A stretch of 25,813 nt of DNA from a virus, in IMG/VR virus record IMGVR_UViG_3300046808_000590, positions 1 through 25,813 of that record. The stretch is one strand, 5' to 3'. The notes beneath the pieces are model-generated. The model was not told the DNA's origin. It did no database searches and was given only the letters and a program-made list of their open reading frames with translations. The position numbers and the translations under genes are program-made. Shown one piece after another: positions 7,045-14,107 of the stretch. Positions within the stretch are counted from its first letter, which is position 1. The number at the start of each line of letters is the position of its first letter.

Positions 7045-8223
7045 GCTTGAGATTTTAGCACTGTATTCGGCCATGCTGCCAAGGTCCAGCTGATTGACTT
7101 GCACGAGATGCAGGTCGCCCTGCGCGCCGATGGTGTTGTAGTCCTCCATCCGGCGCACCTCGTTGATGGTGAAGACGCCGTCCGTGAGCATCTGGTGATA
7201 GAAGTCGCTGCGTGCTTTCGTGTCCCCTCGAAGCAAGTCCTGCATATTGAACTTTGCGAAAAAGTCCTCGCGCTCAAATTCCGGGATCAACTTCAGGTTC
7301 ACCTCCTGCTCGATGCGCGTCGCCCACGGCACGATGGTGTGCCGGGCGAAGTTGCGGCCCTGCTCTTCCGTGTTGTTGAATGTGGTCTGCGTCGCCACCC
7401 CCACAATGTAGGGCGGAACGCCCATGATGGTGCAGATGGTTTCGTCCGAATAGCGGCGGGTTTGCAGGAACTGCGCCTGCTCCGGCGGGAGGCTGATTTG
7501 TTGGTATTTGAAGCCAAATGGCAACACCTTCACCCCGATGCCGCCCGTCTGCCACGACGAGCGCACCGCGTTCATCTGCTCGGTTTTGATGGGGTTGTCC
7601 GTGGACAAGATGCCCAGCATCGAGCCGTCAGAGCCAAAGAAATCCGCCCCGTAATTCTCCGCCGCCTTGGCGATGCCGATGTTCTCCTGATGCAACTCCA
7701 CCGGCGACTTGCCGTTGATGCAGCTGATGGCAAGAACGTCCTCGTACTTGATGTCCCCGAACTCCGTGTGCCGCACGAATAGCCGCCCGTTCAGGCGCAT
7801 CAAGGTGCAGTCGTTGGTGTGCAGGATGTGCAGGGCCATTGGCCGGCCGTCGAAGTTGTTGCGCTCGATGTGCGCGTAGGCCTTGCCGTAGGTCAGGGCC
7901 ATCGCGGTGATGGTTTCCCAGAACTCGTAAGGCGTCTGGTATTCGTTCGGTCGGATGGCGCACAGTTGGTGCGCCGGGTGGTTATAGGCCAACCGCCGCC
8001 CGCTGTCGATGCGCTCCAAGACGTTCAGGTTCATGTAGCCAATCGTCTGCGAAATCGCCCGCACGCAGGCGTAGACGGTGGCCACGGTCAGGGCGTTCTC
8101 CTTGCCCACCATTGCCCCCGACCGGGTGCGCATGGTGTAAGCCGTCGAGTTCCAAAACTCGTTGCTGCCCGTGTATGCGACGCGGGCGCGCCGTTGGAAT
8201 AGGGTGCGGATGCGGTCGAACAT
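7033..8223 (-). CDS. Portal protein, HK97 family
   Basis: This 396-aa protein forms the dodecameric ring at the capsid vertex through which DNA is packaged and ejected. Family hallmarks are visible: the N-terminal NALTVATVYACVRAISQTI block, NHPAHQLCAIRPNEYQTPYEFWE, the central ALTYGKAYAHIERN strand region, and the C-terminal VPPYIVG...TTFNNTEEQGRNFARHTIVPWATRIEQEVN stem and clip helices. Length is normal for the family. It begins 24 bases after the terminase large subunit stop and overlaps the methyltransferase by 11 bases. Confidence 0.95.
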   Translation of the reverse strand: MFDRIRTLFQRRARVAYTGSNEFWNSTAYTMRTRSGAMVGKENALTVATVYACVRAISQTIGYMNLNVLERIDSGRRLAYNHPAHQLCAIRPNEYQTPYEFWETITAMALTYGKAYAHIERNNFDGRPMALHILHTNDCTLMRLNGRLFVRHTEFGDIKYEDVLAISCINGKSPVELHQENIGIAKAAENYGADFFGSDGSMLGILSTDNPIKTEQMNAVRSSWQTGGIGVKVLPFGFKYQQISLPPEQAQFLQTRRYSDETICTIMGVPPYIVGVATQTTFNNTEEQGRNFARHTIVPWATRIEQEVNLKLIPEFEREDFFAKFNMQDLLRGDTKARSDFYHQMLTDGVFTINEVRRMEDYNTIGAQGDLHLVQVNQLDLGSMAEYSAKISSNAV

Positions 8224-8247
8224 TGCGGCTAAATTAGGGTAGATGAA

Positions 8248-9819
8248 TTAGAGCGTGATCACGGTGGTGATGACATCGTCCCCGTCGTCGCCGTTGAGCA
8301 TCGCCCCGTAGGCCATGATGCTCGCCACCACGCCGTCCACCATCTGCCCGAAGCGGGTGCGGTTCTTGGTCACCTTGATGTTGTCGGCTGCGTCGCGGTC
8401 GATTTTCACGCATCCCATCTGCCACCGCAGGCAGGCGTTGCCGCCGTGAAGGAGCGTCCCCTTGAGCATCTCCATTTCGAACATCTTCGTCGGGGTGGAG
8501 ATGTGCAGGAATCCCTGACCCATCGGCTGCATATCGACCCCCTCGTCGATGAGGTCGGGGACGATGTACGTGCTGAAACGCTGGTCGTAGGCCACGGCTT
8601 GGATTTGGAAATTGTCGGCGGCCGCAAGGATGTGGTCACGAACGACGCGGAAGTCGGTGACGTTGCCGGCGGTGATGGTCAGGTCGCCGTCGCGCTCGAA
8701 GCGCAGGTAATCCACCCCCTCGCTTTTGCGCATCTGGCTGCGTTCCTCATTCACGAATTGGTGAACTTTCAGGTAATACAAGCCCTTGCGTTCGTCCTTG
8801 AAGATGAGCGCGAAGGCCGTCAGGTCGCGGGTGGACGCAAGGTCAAGCCCACCCCAGCAGGGCAATTTGGCGAGGTAGTCGTCGGGCGGCAAGGGCGTCG
8901 CCCCGCGCATGAACTCGGCATCCGTAATCCACGCGGAATCCGCGCCCGTCCAAATGTTCAGGTGCAGCCGCAGGAAGGTGTTTAGCACCGCCGGGTTGGC
9001 TTGACACTTGGCGACCTCCTGCTCGAAATACTCTGCCTTGCAGATGGTACCGAAGCCCGGATTTGCCTTTCTCCAGGTGGCCTCTTGGGTCCAGTCGTCG
9101 TCCTTGCTGGCCCGGTAAAGGACAGGCAGGAACGTCTCGTCCACCACCTCGCCGGACAGTACGCGCTCGGCGTAGTCATGCACCTCGTAGCAGATGGACG
9201 TGGTGTCGTAGCCGGCGGTCGTGAGCATGATGATGAGCGGCTGCTCACGGGCCGCCACCGAGGTGGTCAGTACGTCGTACAGTTCCCGGTCACGCTGCGT
9301 GTGCAACTCGTCGAACAAGACCGCCGAGCAGTTGAAACCGTGCTTCGTCCGGGCCTCGGCGGAGATGGATTTGTAAAATGAGTTCTTGTAGTAGATGGCG
9401 TGCTGGAGCGTGCGGCACCTGGACGACAGGTTCTTGTTCTGCCCAACCATCGCGGCGGCGATGTCGAAGACAATGCGCGCCTGATTCCGGTCGCCGGCCG
9501 CGCTGATAATCTCCGCGCCTTCCTCCTGCTCCGCCACCAGCAGGTAGAGCGCGATGGCAGCGACGAGGTTGGACTTGCCGTTCTTACGCGGGATCTCGAT
9601 GTAGCACTGTCTGAACTTGCGCCGACCGTCTGCCCTCTTCCACCCGAAGAGCGGGCGGATGATGTCGTTCTTTTGCCATTCCTCCAGCAGGAACGGGCCG
9701 GTGTGGCCTTTGACGTGCGAGCAAAACCGCTCGATGAAGTTGACTACGCGCTCGGCTGCATCCTCGTCGTACCAATATCCCGTCGGGCTGGGGTCACTCA
9801 AGGAACTTGTCGAGTTCAT
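8248..9819 (-). CDS. Terminase large subunit (packaging ATPase and nuclease), HK97/Terminase_1 type
   Basis: This 523-aa motor protein cuts and translocates phage DNA. The ATPase half has a Walker A-like PRKNGKS (77-83), a Walker B VLFDEL (167-172) and a coupling motif LTTAGYD (199-205). The nuclease half begins with GGLDLAS, with the likely metal-binding Asp326, and continues to conserved acidic residues such as VAYDQRF. It overlaps the small subunit by 26 bases. Together with a P27-like small subunit, an HK97-type portal and an HNH nuclease just upstream, this arrangement is usually associated with cos-type packaging. Confidence 0.96.
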   Translation of the reverse strand: MNSTSSLSDPSPTGYWYDEDAAERVVNFIERFCSHVKGHTGPFLLEEWQKNDIIRPLFGWKRADGRRKFRQCYIEIPRKNGKSNLVAAIALYLLVAEQEEGAEIISAAGDRNQARIVFDIAAAMVGQNKNLSSRCRTLQHAIYYKNSFYKSISAEARTKHGFNCSAVLFDELHTQRDRELYDVLTTSVAAREQPLIIMLTTAGYDTTSICYEVHDYAERVLSGEVVDETFLPVLYRASKDDDWTQEATWRKANPGFGTICKAEYFEQEVAKCQANPAVLNTFLRLHLNIWTGADSAWITDAEFMRGATPLPPDDYLAKLPCWGGLDLASTRDLTAFALIFKDERKGLYYLKVHQFVNEERSQMRKSEGVDYLRFERDGDLTITAGNVTDFRVVRDHILAAADNFQIQAVAYDQRFSTYIVPDLIDEGVDMQPMGQGFLHISTPTKMFEMEMLKGTLLHGGNACLRWQMGCVKIDRDAADNIKVTKNRTRFGQMVDGVVASIMAYGAMLNGDDGDDVITTVITL

Positions 9820-10114
9820 CCTCCTCCATCTCTTGGTTCATCTTGGCCTCAAGTGACTTCACGATGGCGGTTTTCCGCTGACGATTGTCCCGCAACTGCT
9901 GCCATTCCGGGCGCTGCTTGGAATACAGTTGCCCGTTGTGGCCGGTGGTTTCGTAGGTTGTGCCGTTCTTGCGCACGTAGTTTTGCAACTCCTCCTCCTC
10001 CACCTCCACGCAGGCGAGGGTGTAGATAAGCGAGCGAATGCCCGGGGTGATGATGCCGCGCCGCTCGTAGTCGGCGGCCAGCGCGTCGAAACGCTCTTGG
10101 ATGATTGCGTCCAT
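9794..10114 (-). CDS. Terminase small subunit, P27-like
   Basis: This 106-aa protein is the DNA-recognition part of the terminase. An N-terminal helical region (MDAIIQERFDALAADYERRG) is followed by LIYTLACVEVEEEELQNYVRKNGTTYETTGHNGQLYSKQRPEWQQL, the pattern of P27-family small subunits, and a charged C-terminus that would contact the large subunit. It overlaps the large subunit gene by 26 bases. The start has no Shine-Dalgarno sequence; the bases before ATG are A/C-rich. It is the first gene of the late operon. Confidence 0.87.
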   Translation of the reverse strand: MDAIIQERFDALAADYERRGIITPGIRSLIYTLACVEVEEEELQNYVRKNGTTYETTGHNGQLYSKQRPEWQQLRDNRQRKTAIVKSLEAKMNQEMEEDELDKFLE

Positions 10115-10423
10115 TGGGTTGGTTTGTCCCCAAAGATGGGGAAGAAAAATGTTTTCACGCTACGGGCGGGCGGTTGCGTGCGGGTGAAAATGGGCGGAAA
10201 TGTTATGCGTAATTGCAAAGGGGCGCAAAAGGTTTTCAATAGAATCGACAAAATGATAATGGCGCGCTCTAACCACGATTGTTAAATTCCTTCGCTGCAC
10301 CCCCTACCCCTGCTGAGATTCCGGCCGACTGGTTCAAATAAGAAAGAATCCGAGCAGAAAATGAAGAGTCCGTTTCTTCGTTTCTGTTATTGTTTTGATA
10401 TTACTCAACTGCATTAAGAAGTT
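10115..10423. other. Intergenic region between HNH nuclease and terminase: likely late promoter and cos candidate region
   Basis: This 309-bp stretch contains no supported gene and is the longest non-coding gap in the genome. It is A/T-rich apart from a GC-rich island at 10162-10184. Near the terminase start lie the palindrome CCCCAAAGATGGGG (10129-10142), which on the minus strand contains CATCTTTG, one base from the Bacteroidota -7 element TAnnTTTG, and the palindrome GAAAAATGTTTTC (10144-10156). No convincing -33 element sits at the expected distance. In cos phages with an HNH gene beside the terminase, the cos site often lies here; that assignment is inference. Confidence 0.5.
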
Positions 10424-10702
10424 TCAATACATATCACTTCCCGCCCGCTTCTTGTTGTGGCAACTGTCGCAAAGCGCCTGATGGTTTGTCGTCCGCCAGA
10501 ACCAATCGGGCTTCTGCCTCGCCGGGATGATGTGGTCAACTACGTTCGATAATCTTTCGCACTGCACACACACCGGGTTCTCCTTGAGGAACCACGCGCG
10601 GTACTTCTGCCACTTGTTGGTGTGGTAGATGGCTTCGACCTTGTCCGCTCCCGGAATCGTCGCGTGCCACTTCGGTGGCCGGCCTTTAGGTACGCTTGGC
10701 AT
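10424..10702 (-). CDS. HNH endonuclease, packaging-associated
   Basis: This 92-aa HNH protein has zinc ligands CVQC (45-48) and CDSC (78-81), the catalytic DHI (56-58) and the closing NH...HNKK (73-74, 82-85). The N-terminus (PKGRPPKWHATIPGADK) resembles HNH proteins encoded next to P27-type terminases. In HK97-like phages such proteins are part of the packaging machine and stimulate cos cleavage. It is immediately upstream of the terminase genes and overlaps the glycosyltransferase by 17 bases. A free-standing homing nuclease is less likely given the position. Confidence 0.92.
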   Translation of the reverse strand: MPSVPKGRPPKWHATIPGADKVEAIYHTNKWQKYRAWFLKENPVCVQCERLSNVVDHIIPARQKPDWFWRTTNHQALCDSCHNKKRAGSDMY

Positions 10703-11339
10703 CGGGGAAGTATTTGGCCGCCGCCTCGTTGCGTCTCATCCTCTGCACGGGATCTGCATGAAGTGCTTCCGGCCCTTCGACCAAGTCCTTGAACGCTCGA
10801 TGCAGGAACCCCGGCAATCTCTTATCCCACAGGTGCGCACTCACCTTGATGTCGTCGCAGGTGAGGTCGGGGTCCATGCCCAGCCCATCGAGCGCGTCCC
10901 GCCGGATAAACATAAACCGTCCTTTGACCACCTGCACCGCGATGGTCGTCTCGTGCTTGGCCTTGGTGTGCCGGCTCTCCCAATACCTCCGGCCCTTGGG
11001 TAGCAGCACCCCAAACGCCCCAATGCACTGCACGCCTTTGTGTTCTTCCATGTACGTCTGGCACTCTTCAATCACCGTTGGCCGGGTGAACGTGAGGTCA
11101 TCGTCCATGATGCACACATAGCGCGTGTCCACCTGCATCGCTTCGACCCAACGCGCCCAGCACTTGAGCGAATTGTCCGCGTGAATCATCTTGTGCGCCT
11201 TGCCTTGGTATGCGTGCCGCGTGCCGCTGGCATTGTCAATGACGTGCACCTGCGGGTGGGCCGTCTGGTCAATCGCCCTGCCCACGATGCCCTGCAACTG
11301 CGCTGCTCGCCTCCAGTTGGTGTAGATGATGGTTGTCAT
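10686..11339 (-). CDS. Glycosyltransferase, GT-A fold (family 2-like)
   Basis: This 217-aa protein would transfer a sugar from a nucleotide-sugar donor. It has the GT-A start (TTIIYTNWRRAAQLQGIV, then VHVIDNASG), a metal-binding DDD motif at 79-81 in YVCIMDDDLTF, and a later acidic segment DLTCDDIKVSAHLW that could supply the catalytic base. The chain is short for family 2 but contains the whole catalytic core. There is no membrane segment. The gene overlaps the previous gene as ATGA. Targets could be phage DNA bases, a virion protein or host surface sugars; the sequence does not decide. Confidence 0.85.
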   Translation of the reverse strand: MTTIIYTNWRRAAQLQGIVGRAIDQTAHPQVHVIDNASGTRHAYQGKAHKMIHADNSLKCWARWVEAMQVDTRYVCIMDDDLTFTRPTVIEECQTYMEEHKGVQCIGAFGVLLPKGRRYWESRHTKAKHETTIAVQVVKGRFMFIRRDALDGLGMDPDLTCDDIKVSAHLWDKRLPGFLHRAFKDLVEGPEALHADPVQRMRRNEAAAKYFPDAKRT

Positions 11340-11665
11340 GTCCCAAGCCGTAACGCGTCCAAAATAAGCCCCGCACGCTCCTCCAGCGCCTCGGCCTGCT
11401 GACGCAGCCGAAGGAACGTGGCGACATCCATGTCGGTGGCATGCCGCCTGAACATCTGCGTCAGGCGCCCGTTCTTGCGCATTGGGGTAGACAGCACAGT
11501 TGTCTCAACCTGCCCGGCCTCGATGTAATCCCGTATCGCCTGCGCCTGCTCCATGAACTCCTGCGCCATCTGCTCGGTGGCTGGCATCTCCGTGAACACC
11601 GCGCTGCTGAACCGCCCCTGCCGGGTGATGCGGTACTGTTCCAGGTCCTCGTAATCGTATTTCAT
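11336..11665 (-). CDS. Hypothetical protein, helical
   Basis: This 109-aa protein is not recognised. It is mostly charged and helical, with two probable helices at about 30-52 (ATEQMAQEFMEQAQAIRDYIEAG) and about 75-105 (DVATFLRLRQQAEALEERAGLILDALRLG). There is no signal peptide, membrane segment or cysteine motif. The ATG at 11665 is chosen over an in-frame TTG three codons upstream because it overlaps the preceding stop as ATGA. It sits between the PAPS-reductase-like gene and a glycosyltransferase in the replication operon. Confidence 0.78.
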   Translation of the reverse strand: MKYDYEDLEQYRITRQGRFSSAVFTEMPATEQMAQEFMEQAQAIRDYIEAGQVETTVLSTPMRKNGRLTQMFRRHATDMDVATFLRLRQQAEALEERAGLILDALRLGT

Positions 11666-12540
11666 TCTTGGCAACTTGAATAAATGTCACATGATTCATC
11701 TTCGAATAGGTCGAACTGCACAGTCGTGTTTTGCCGCTCATCTCGCGCTGTGCCGTTCCATTTCTTTGCCGTTTCTAGCATCTCGGTCGCGCTGCGGTTG
11801 TGGCGGTACATGGTCATGCGCTCAGGTACGACCTTGCCCTTCTCCATCATAACGGCCTGCCGCTCCATCGGCACGAAATTCTCAAACCTCTCCATGCGCA
11901 ACGCAAAGTCGAAAATTGACGAATCTTCCTTGTATGCCGCAAATAGCGACCTGTCGCCCTTCTTGTAGCAACCCATGCAGTTGCCGAGATACGACGGTAT
12001 TTCTAGCCGAAAAGGCATCCCTGACCAGTACAAATTGACCCTCGGCTTATCCGTTGGTATCCAGCTAATGAGCGGATATACGATTTTGCGCTGCTTGGCT
12101 TCGACGCTCATCCGGTCGAACTCGTCTTTGCGAATGCCGATGGCGGTGTGGTAGTCCGCTCCCCAAAGGTCGATGGCGTACTTGCGAATGGGATTGGCCT
12201 TCAAATCTCCGCTGCACCATGGCGATGCTGGGTTAGGCAAGCCTCTTTTTTTTATGCCGCGCTCAAATGGCTCGCCGTTGCGGCTGGCCCCATGATAATC
12301 CGTGATCTTGTAGCCCACGCCCTCACCGTGCGCATTGGCGTGTGACTCAAGCCAAACCAAATCCAGACCGAAATGCCGGTCACATCGATGGGCAAATTCA
12401 AGAGTTTTCTCATGCTCCCAGCCTGTATTGGCAAAGACAAAAACCAACTCCGTAAAGCCTCGTTCATAGGCGTGTCGTTTCAGCCATTGGGCCATAAATG
12501 CAGAGGTTTCGCCTCCGCTGAAGGAGACCAGCAACTTCAT
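11662..12540 (-). CDS. PAPS-reductase-like ATP-pyrophosphatase (adenine nucleotide alpha hydrolase fold)
   Basis: This 292-aa protein begins with the PP-loop SFSGGETS (6-13), followed by FVFANTGWEHEKTLEF, which is typical of the phosphoadenosine phosphosulfate reductase family and of phage relatives of unknown substrate. Cys109 (SPWCSGDLK) and a CxxC pair (Cys188, Cys191 in GNCMGCYKKG) could bind a metal or take part in sulfur chemistry. The family activates a substrate with ATP; members include sulfate assimilation enzymes, tRNA thiolases and DndC of the phosphorothioate DNA system. No dndD or dndE partner is visible. The gene overlaps both neighbours as ATGA within the replication operon, suggesting a nucleic-acid modification or sulfur-supply role, which is inference. 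Confidence 0.88.
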   Translation of the reverse strand: MKLLVSFSGGETSAFMAQWLKRHAYERGFTELVFVFANTGWEHEKTLEFAHRCDRHFGLDLVWLESHANAHGEGVGYKITDYHGASRNGEPFERGIKKRGLPNPASPWCSGDLKANPIRKYAIDLWGADYHTAIGIRKDEFDRMSVEAKQRKIVYPLISWIPTDKPRVNLYWSGMPFRLEIPSYLGNCMGCYKKGDRSLFAAYKEDSSIFDFALRMERFENFVPMERQAVMMEKGKVVPERMTMYRHNRSATEMLETAKKWNGTARDERQNTTVQFDLFEDESCDIYSSCQE

Positions 12541-13211
12541 GGCTTCTTACGTTCTGCACGCATTTGTGCCCTGACCAATTGCCGCATCTGCTGCTTCACC
12601 TTGGCGTCCCGGCGGGCAACGTCACGGCGTGCCATGGCCTCACGTTCGTCAAACGTGATGCGGCCATCCGCGCCGGCGATGAATGTTGCCAGTGATCGCG
12701 GCGCACGCTCTCGGTCGCCGATGGCGTCCTGCAATGGCACTTGGAACAGCGTGGCCGTCTCTCGCTGGTGCGCTGTGGCCTGCTCGCCGTGCAGTTGACG
12801 CATGGCCTCCACCTTGCGCTCGTCGTAGGCTTGAAAGCACTGTATCAACCACTCAAGGTTGGTGTTGTTGTAATGCTTCTGCACCCGGCCCGCCTCCATC
12901 TCGTAGAGGCACAGTTTCCAATCCTCAAGCGTGAAGTTGCCGAACTCATCGGTCAGCCGCTTGGCAGCCCGTGCAATGCCTTCCTCGCTCTTGATGCCGT
13001 TTGGCGCGCCTATCATTTCCAGCGTAGCGGATAGCAGTTTGACCAATGCTGCTCGCGTGGCTTCCGGCTGCTCCCGTAATGCCCTCTGGACGTTAGCCCC
13101 AAATATCGCGGTCCTTAAGGACGTCGGAGGGGTGTTTGTACTTACCGCTTGAATGGAAGTAACTACCATTCCTCTTCCCGGACTTGTTCCAACCGTTGTT
13201 AGCTGATTCAT
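12537..13211 (-). CDS. Hypothetical replication-operon protein
   Basis: This 224-aa protein is not firmly recognised. The central part (TLEDWKLCLYEMEAGRVQKHYNNTNLEWLIQCFQAYDERKVEAMRQLHGE) resembles proteins encoded directly after the initiator in phages of Bacteroidota. The C-terminal 45 residues are very basic (REAMARRDVARRDAKVKQQMRQLVRAQMRAERKKP), likely a nucleic-acid-binding helix. The ATG at 13211 makes it overlap the preceding gene by 119 bases, unusually long here. A second ATG at 13169 would still overlap by 77 bases, and no later start precedes the conserved region. By position it could act in replication, for example as a helicase-loader-like factor, but no loader motif is visible. 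Confidence 0.72.
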   Translation of the reverse strand: MNQLTTVGTSPGRGMVVTSIQAVSTNTPPTSLRTAIFGANVQRALREQPEATRAALVKLLSATLEMIGAPNGIKSEEGIARAAKRLTDEFGNFTLEDWKLCLYEMEAGRVQKHYNNTNLEWLIQCFQAYDERKVEAMRQLHGEQATAHQRETATLFQVPLQDAIGDRERAPRSLATFIAGADGRITFDEREAMARRDVARRDAKVKQQMRQLVRAQMRAERKKP

Positions 13212-13854
13212 CTTGGTATTTGCTTTCTCGTTGTATCCAATCTCTTGCTGTGGCCTTCCAGTCCTTCATGGGCTTTCTGGCCTTGCCAATAACCCACCCG
13301 ACGCTTTCGTAGTAGTTGTAAAACCGCTCGCCCAAGTCGGAGGTCTGACCGGCCGCCACGAAGGCGTCAATAACCGTCTGGAGGTCTTTTGGGGTTGCCT
13401 CTTTTTTTGGTTTGGCCTCTATACTCTTTGATACTTCTTTACTTATTCTATTCTCTTCTATACTCTCCGCAACTGTGGTTGCTTCTTGGCGCATCTCTGG
13501 GCGCAACTTTTGCGCCTCTGGTTGCAACTCTTGCGCCTCTGGTTGCTTGCGCCTCTGGTTGCTTGTTCCTGTAGGCGCAACTTTTGCGCCTGTAGGCGCA
13601 ACTTCGACAGACAGGCGTCGCTTGTGGCCGTAACCCTCGGTCACGATGTGGCCGCTTTGCTCCAACTGATGACGCATCTTGCGGACGTGCTGCGGAGTGC
13701 AGCGCAGAGATTCAGCCAGGAAGTGGTCGCCCGCCCAACTCGCTCCGTCCTGCTTGCTCAATGCCGCCAAGCGAGCAAGAAACACGCGATGGAGCGGTGG
13801 AAGGTCAAGCGCCCATATTTCGGCAGGCAGCCAGATGCCGTTGGCCTCGTTCAT
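13093..13854 (-). CDS. Winged-helix replication initiation-like protein
   Basis: This 253-aa protein probably initiates phage DNA replication. Residues about 1-80 form a winged helix like those of phage replisome organisers (LPPLHRVFLARLAALSK...FLAESLRCTPQHVRKMRHQLEQSGHIV). A low-complexity linker (85-155) rich in Gln, Glu, Pro and Lys follows. Residues about 155-205 (LQTVIDAFVAAG...FYNYYESVGWVIGKARKPMKDWKATARDWI) are a C-terminal module common in such proteins. The linker DNA carries the repeated sequences listed separately, so the origin may lie inside the gene, as in phage lambda O. It starts six bases after the ribbon-helix-helix gene and no helicase or polymerase gene accompanies it, so host enzymes must be recruited. 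Confidence 0.87.
   Translation of the reverse strand: MNEANGIWLPAEIWALDLPPLHRVFLARLAALSKQDGASWAGDHFLAESLRCTPQHVRKMRHQLEQSGHIVTEGYGHKRRLSVEVAPTGAKVAPTGTSNQRRKQPEAQELQPEAQKLRPEMRQEATTVAESIEENRISKEVSKSIEAKPKKEATPKDLQTVIDAFVAAGQTSDLGERFYNYYESVGWVIGKARKPMKDWKATARDWIQRESKYQDESANNGWNKSGKRNGSYFHSSGKYKHPSDVLKDRDIWG
13500..13590. repeat. Iteron-like repeats in the initiator gene: candidate replication origin
   Basis: Three perfect 16-bp copies of TTGCGCCTCTGGTTGC lie at 13510-13525, 13531-13546 and 13547-13562. They are flanked by two perfect 17-bp palindromes GGCGCAACTTTTGCGCC at 13500-13516 and 13574-13590. The second and third 16-mers are 16 bases apart and the palindromes 74 bases apart, so the identical DNA is read in different frames. 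The repeats are therefore conserved as DNA, not as peptide. Confidence 0.7.
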
Positions 13855-13859
13855 CGCGG

Positions 13860-14003
13860 TCAGGATTTCAGGCCTTTTTCAAGCGCCTCACGGACGACGT
13901 CGCTAAACTTCCGCTTGCTGAATTTGGCAATCGTCAGGGCCAGTTCTCGCGTCTCTTCCGTGACGCGGATGTGGATGTTCTTTGGGTAGTTGTTGGCTTT
14001 CAT
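13860..14003 (-). CDS. Ribbon-helix-helix (Arc/CopG-like) DNA-binding protein
   Basis: This is a 47-aa gene. The protein has the minimal ribbon-helix-helix layout: a short strand with alternating residues (NIHIRVTEE, 9-17), helix 1 (TRELALTIAKFSK, 18-30), and helix 2 starting at the conserved turn KFSDVVREALEKGL (32-45). Such proteins dimerise, insert the strand pair into the DNA major groove and usually repress their own promoter. It is the first gene of the replication operon, directly downstream of a promoter flanked by a perfect inverted repeat. The stop lies five bases before the initiator start. A role as autoregulator or early/late switch is inferred. Confidence 0.87.
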   Translation of the reverse strand: MKANNYPKNIHIRVTEETRELALTIAKFSKRKFSDVVREALEKGLKS

Positions 14004-14007
14004 GTCG

Positions 14008-14039
14008 CAATGTTACACCGATATACTTTCCCATCCAAA
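14008..14039 (-). promoter_or_regulatory. Bacteroidota-type promoter of the replication operon
   Basis: On the minus strand TTTG (14039-14036) is followed after 20 bases by TAACATTG (14015-14008), one mismatch from the Bacteroidota -7 consensus TAnnTTTG at a standard spacing. The ATG of the ribbon-helix-helix gene is only four bases past the -7 element, so the transcript would be nearly leaderless. Confidence 0.62.
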
Positions 14040-14053
14040 CATTCCGTGTAACA
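14011..14053. promoter_or_regulatory. Candidate operator: perfect 8-bp inverted repeat flanking the promoter
   Basis: TGTTACAC (14011-14018) and its exact reverse complement GTGTAACA (14046-14053) are 27 bases apart. The inner arm overlaps the -7 element and the outer arm lies just upstream of the -33 element, so bound protein would cover the promoter. The adjacent ribbon-helix-helix gene is the obvious candidate ligand. Confidence 0.6.
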
Positions 14054-14060
14054 AGTTATG

Positions 14061-14094
14061 AACAACAAAAAAGGCGACCCGTAGGCCGCCCTTT
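14061..14094 (-). terminator. Rho-independent terminator with UACG tetraloop
   Basis: On the minus strand AAAGGGCGGCC (14094-14084) pairs with GGTCGCCTTTT (14079-14069) through two G-U wobbles, enclosing the tetraloop TACG in a C(UACG)G context. The run of six T (14072-14067) both closes the stem and forms the tract, which continues as GTTGTT. It ends the operon that starts at about 17030 and separates it from the replication operon. Confidence 0.85.
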
Positions 14095-14107
14095 CGCGTG
14101 TGGTGAA

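Noticed and set aside
9859-10251. A TTG-started 130-aa frame crossing the gap upstream of the terminase
   Set aside because: It overlaps the terminase small subunit out of frame and its peptide is Pro/Thr/Ser-rich without any family pattern.
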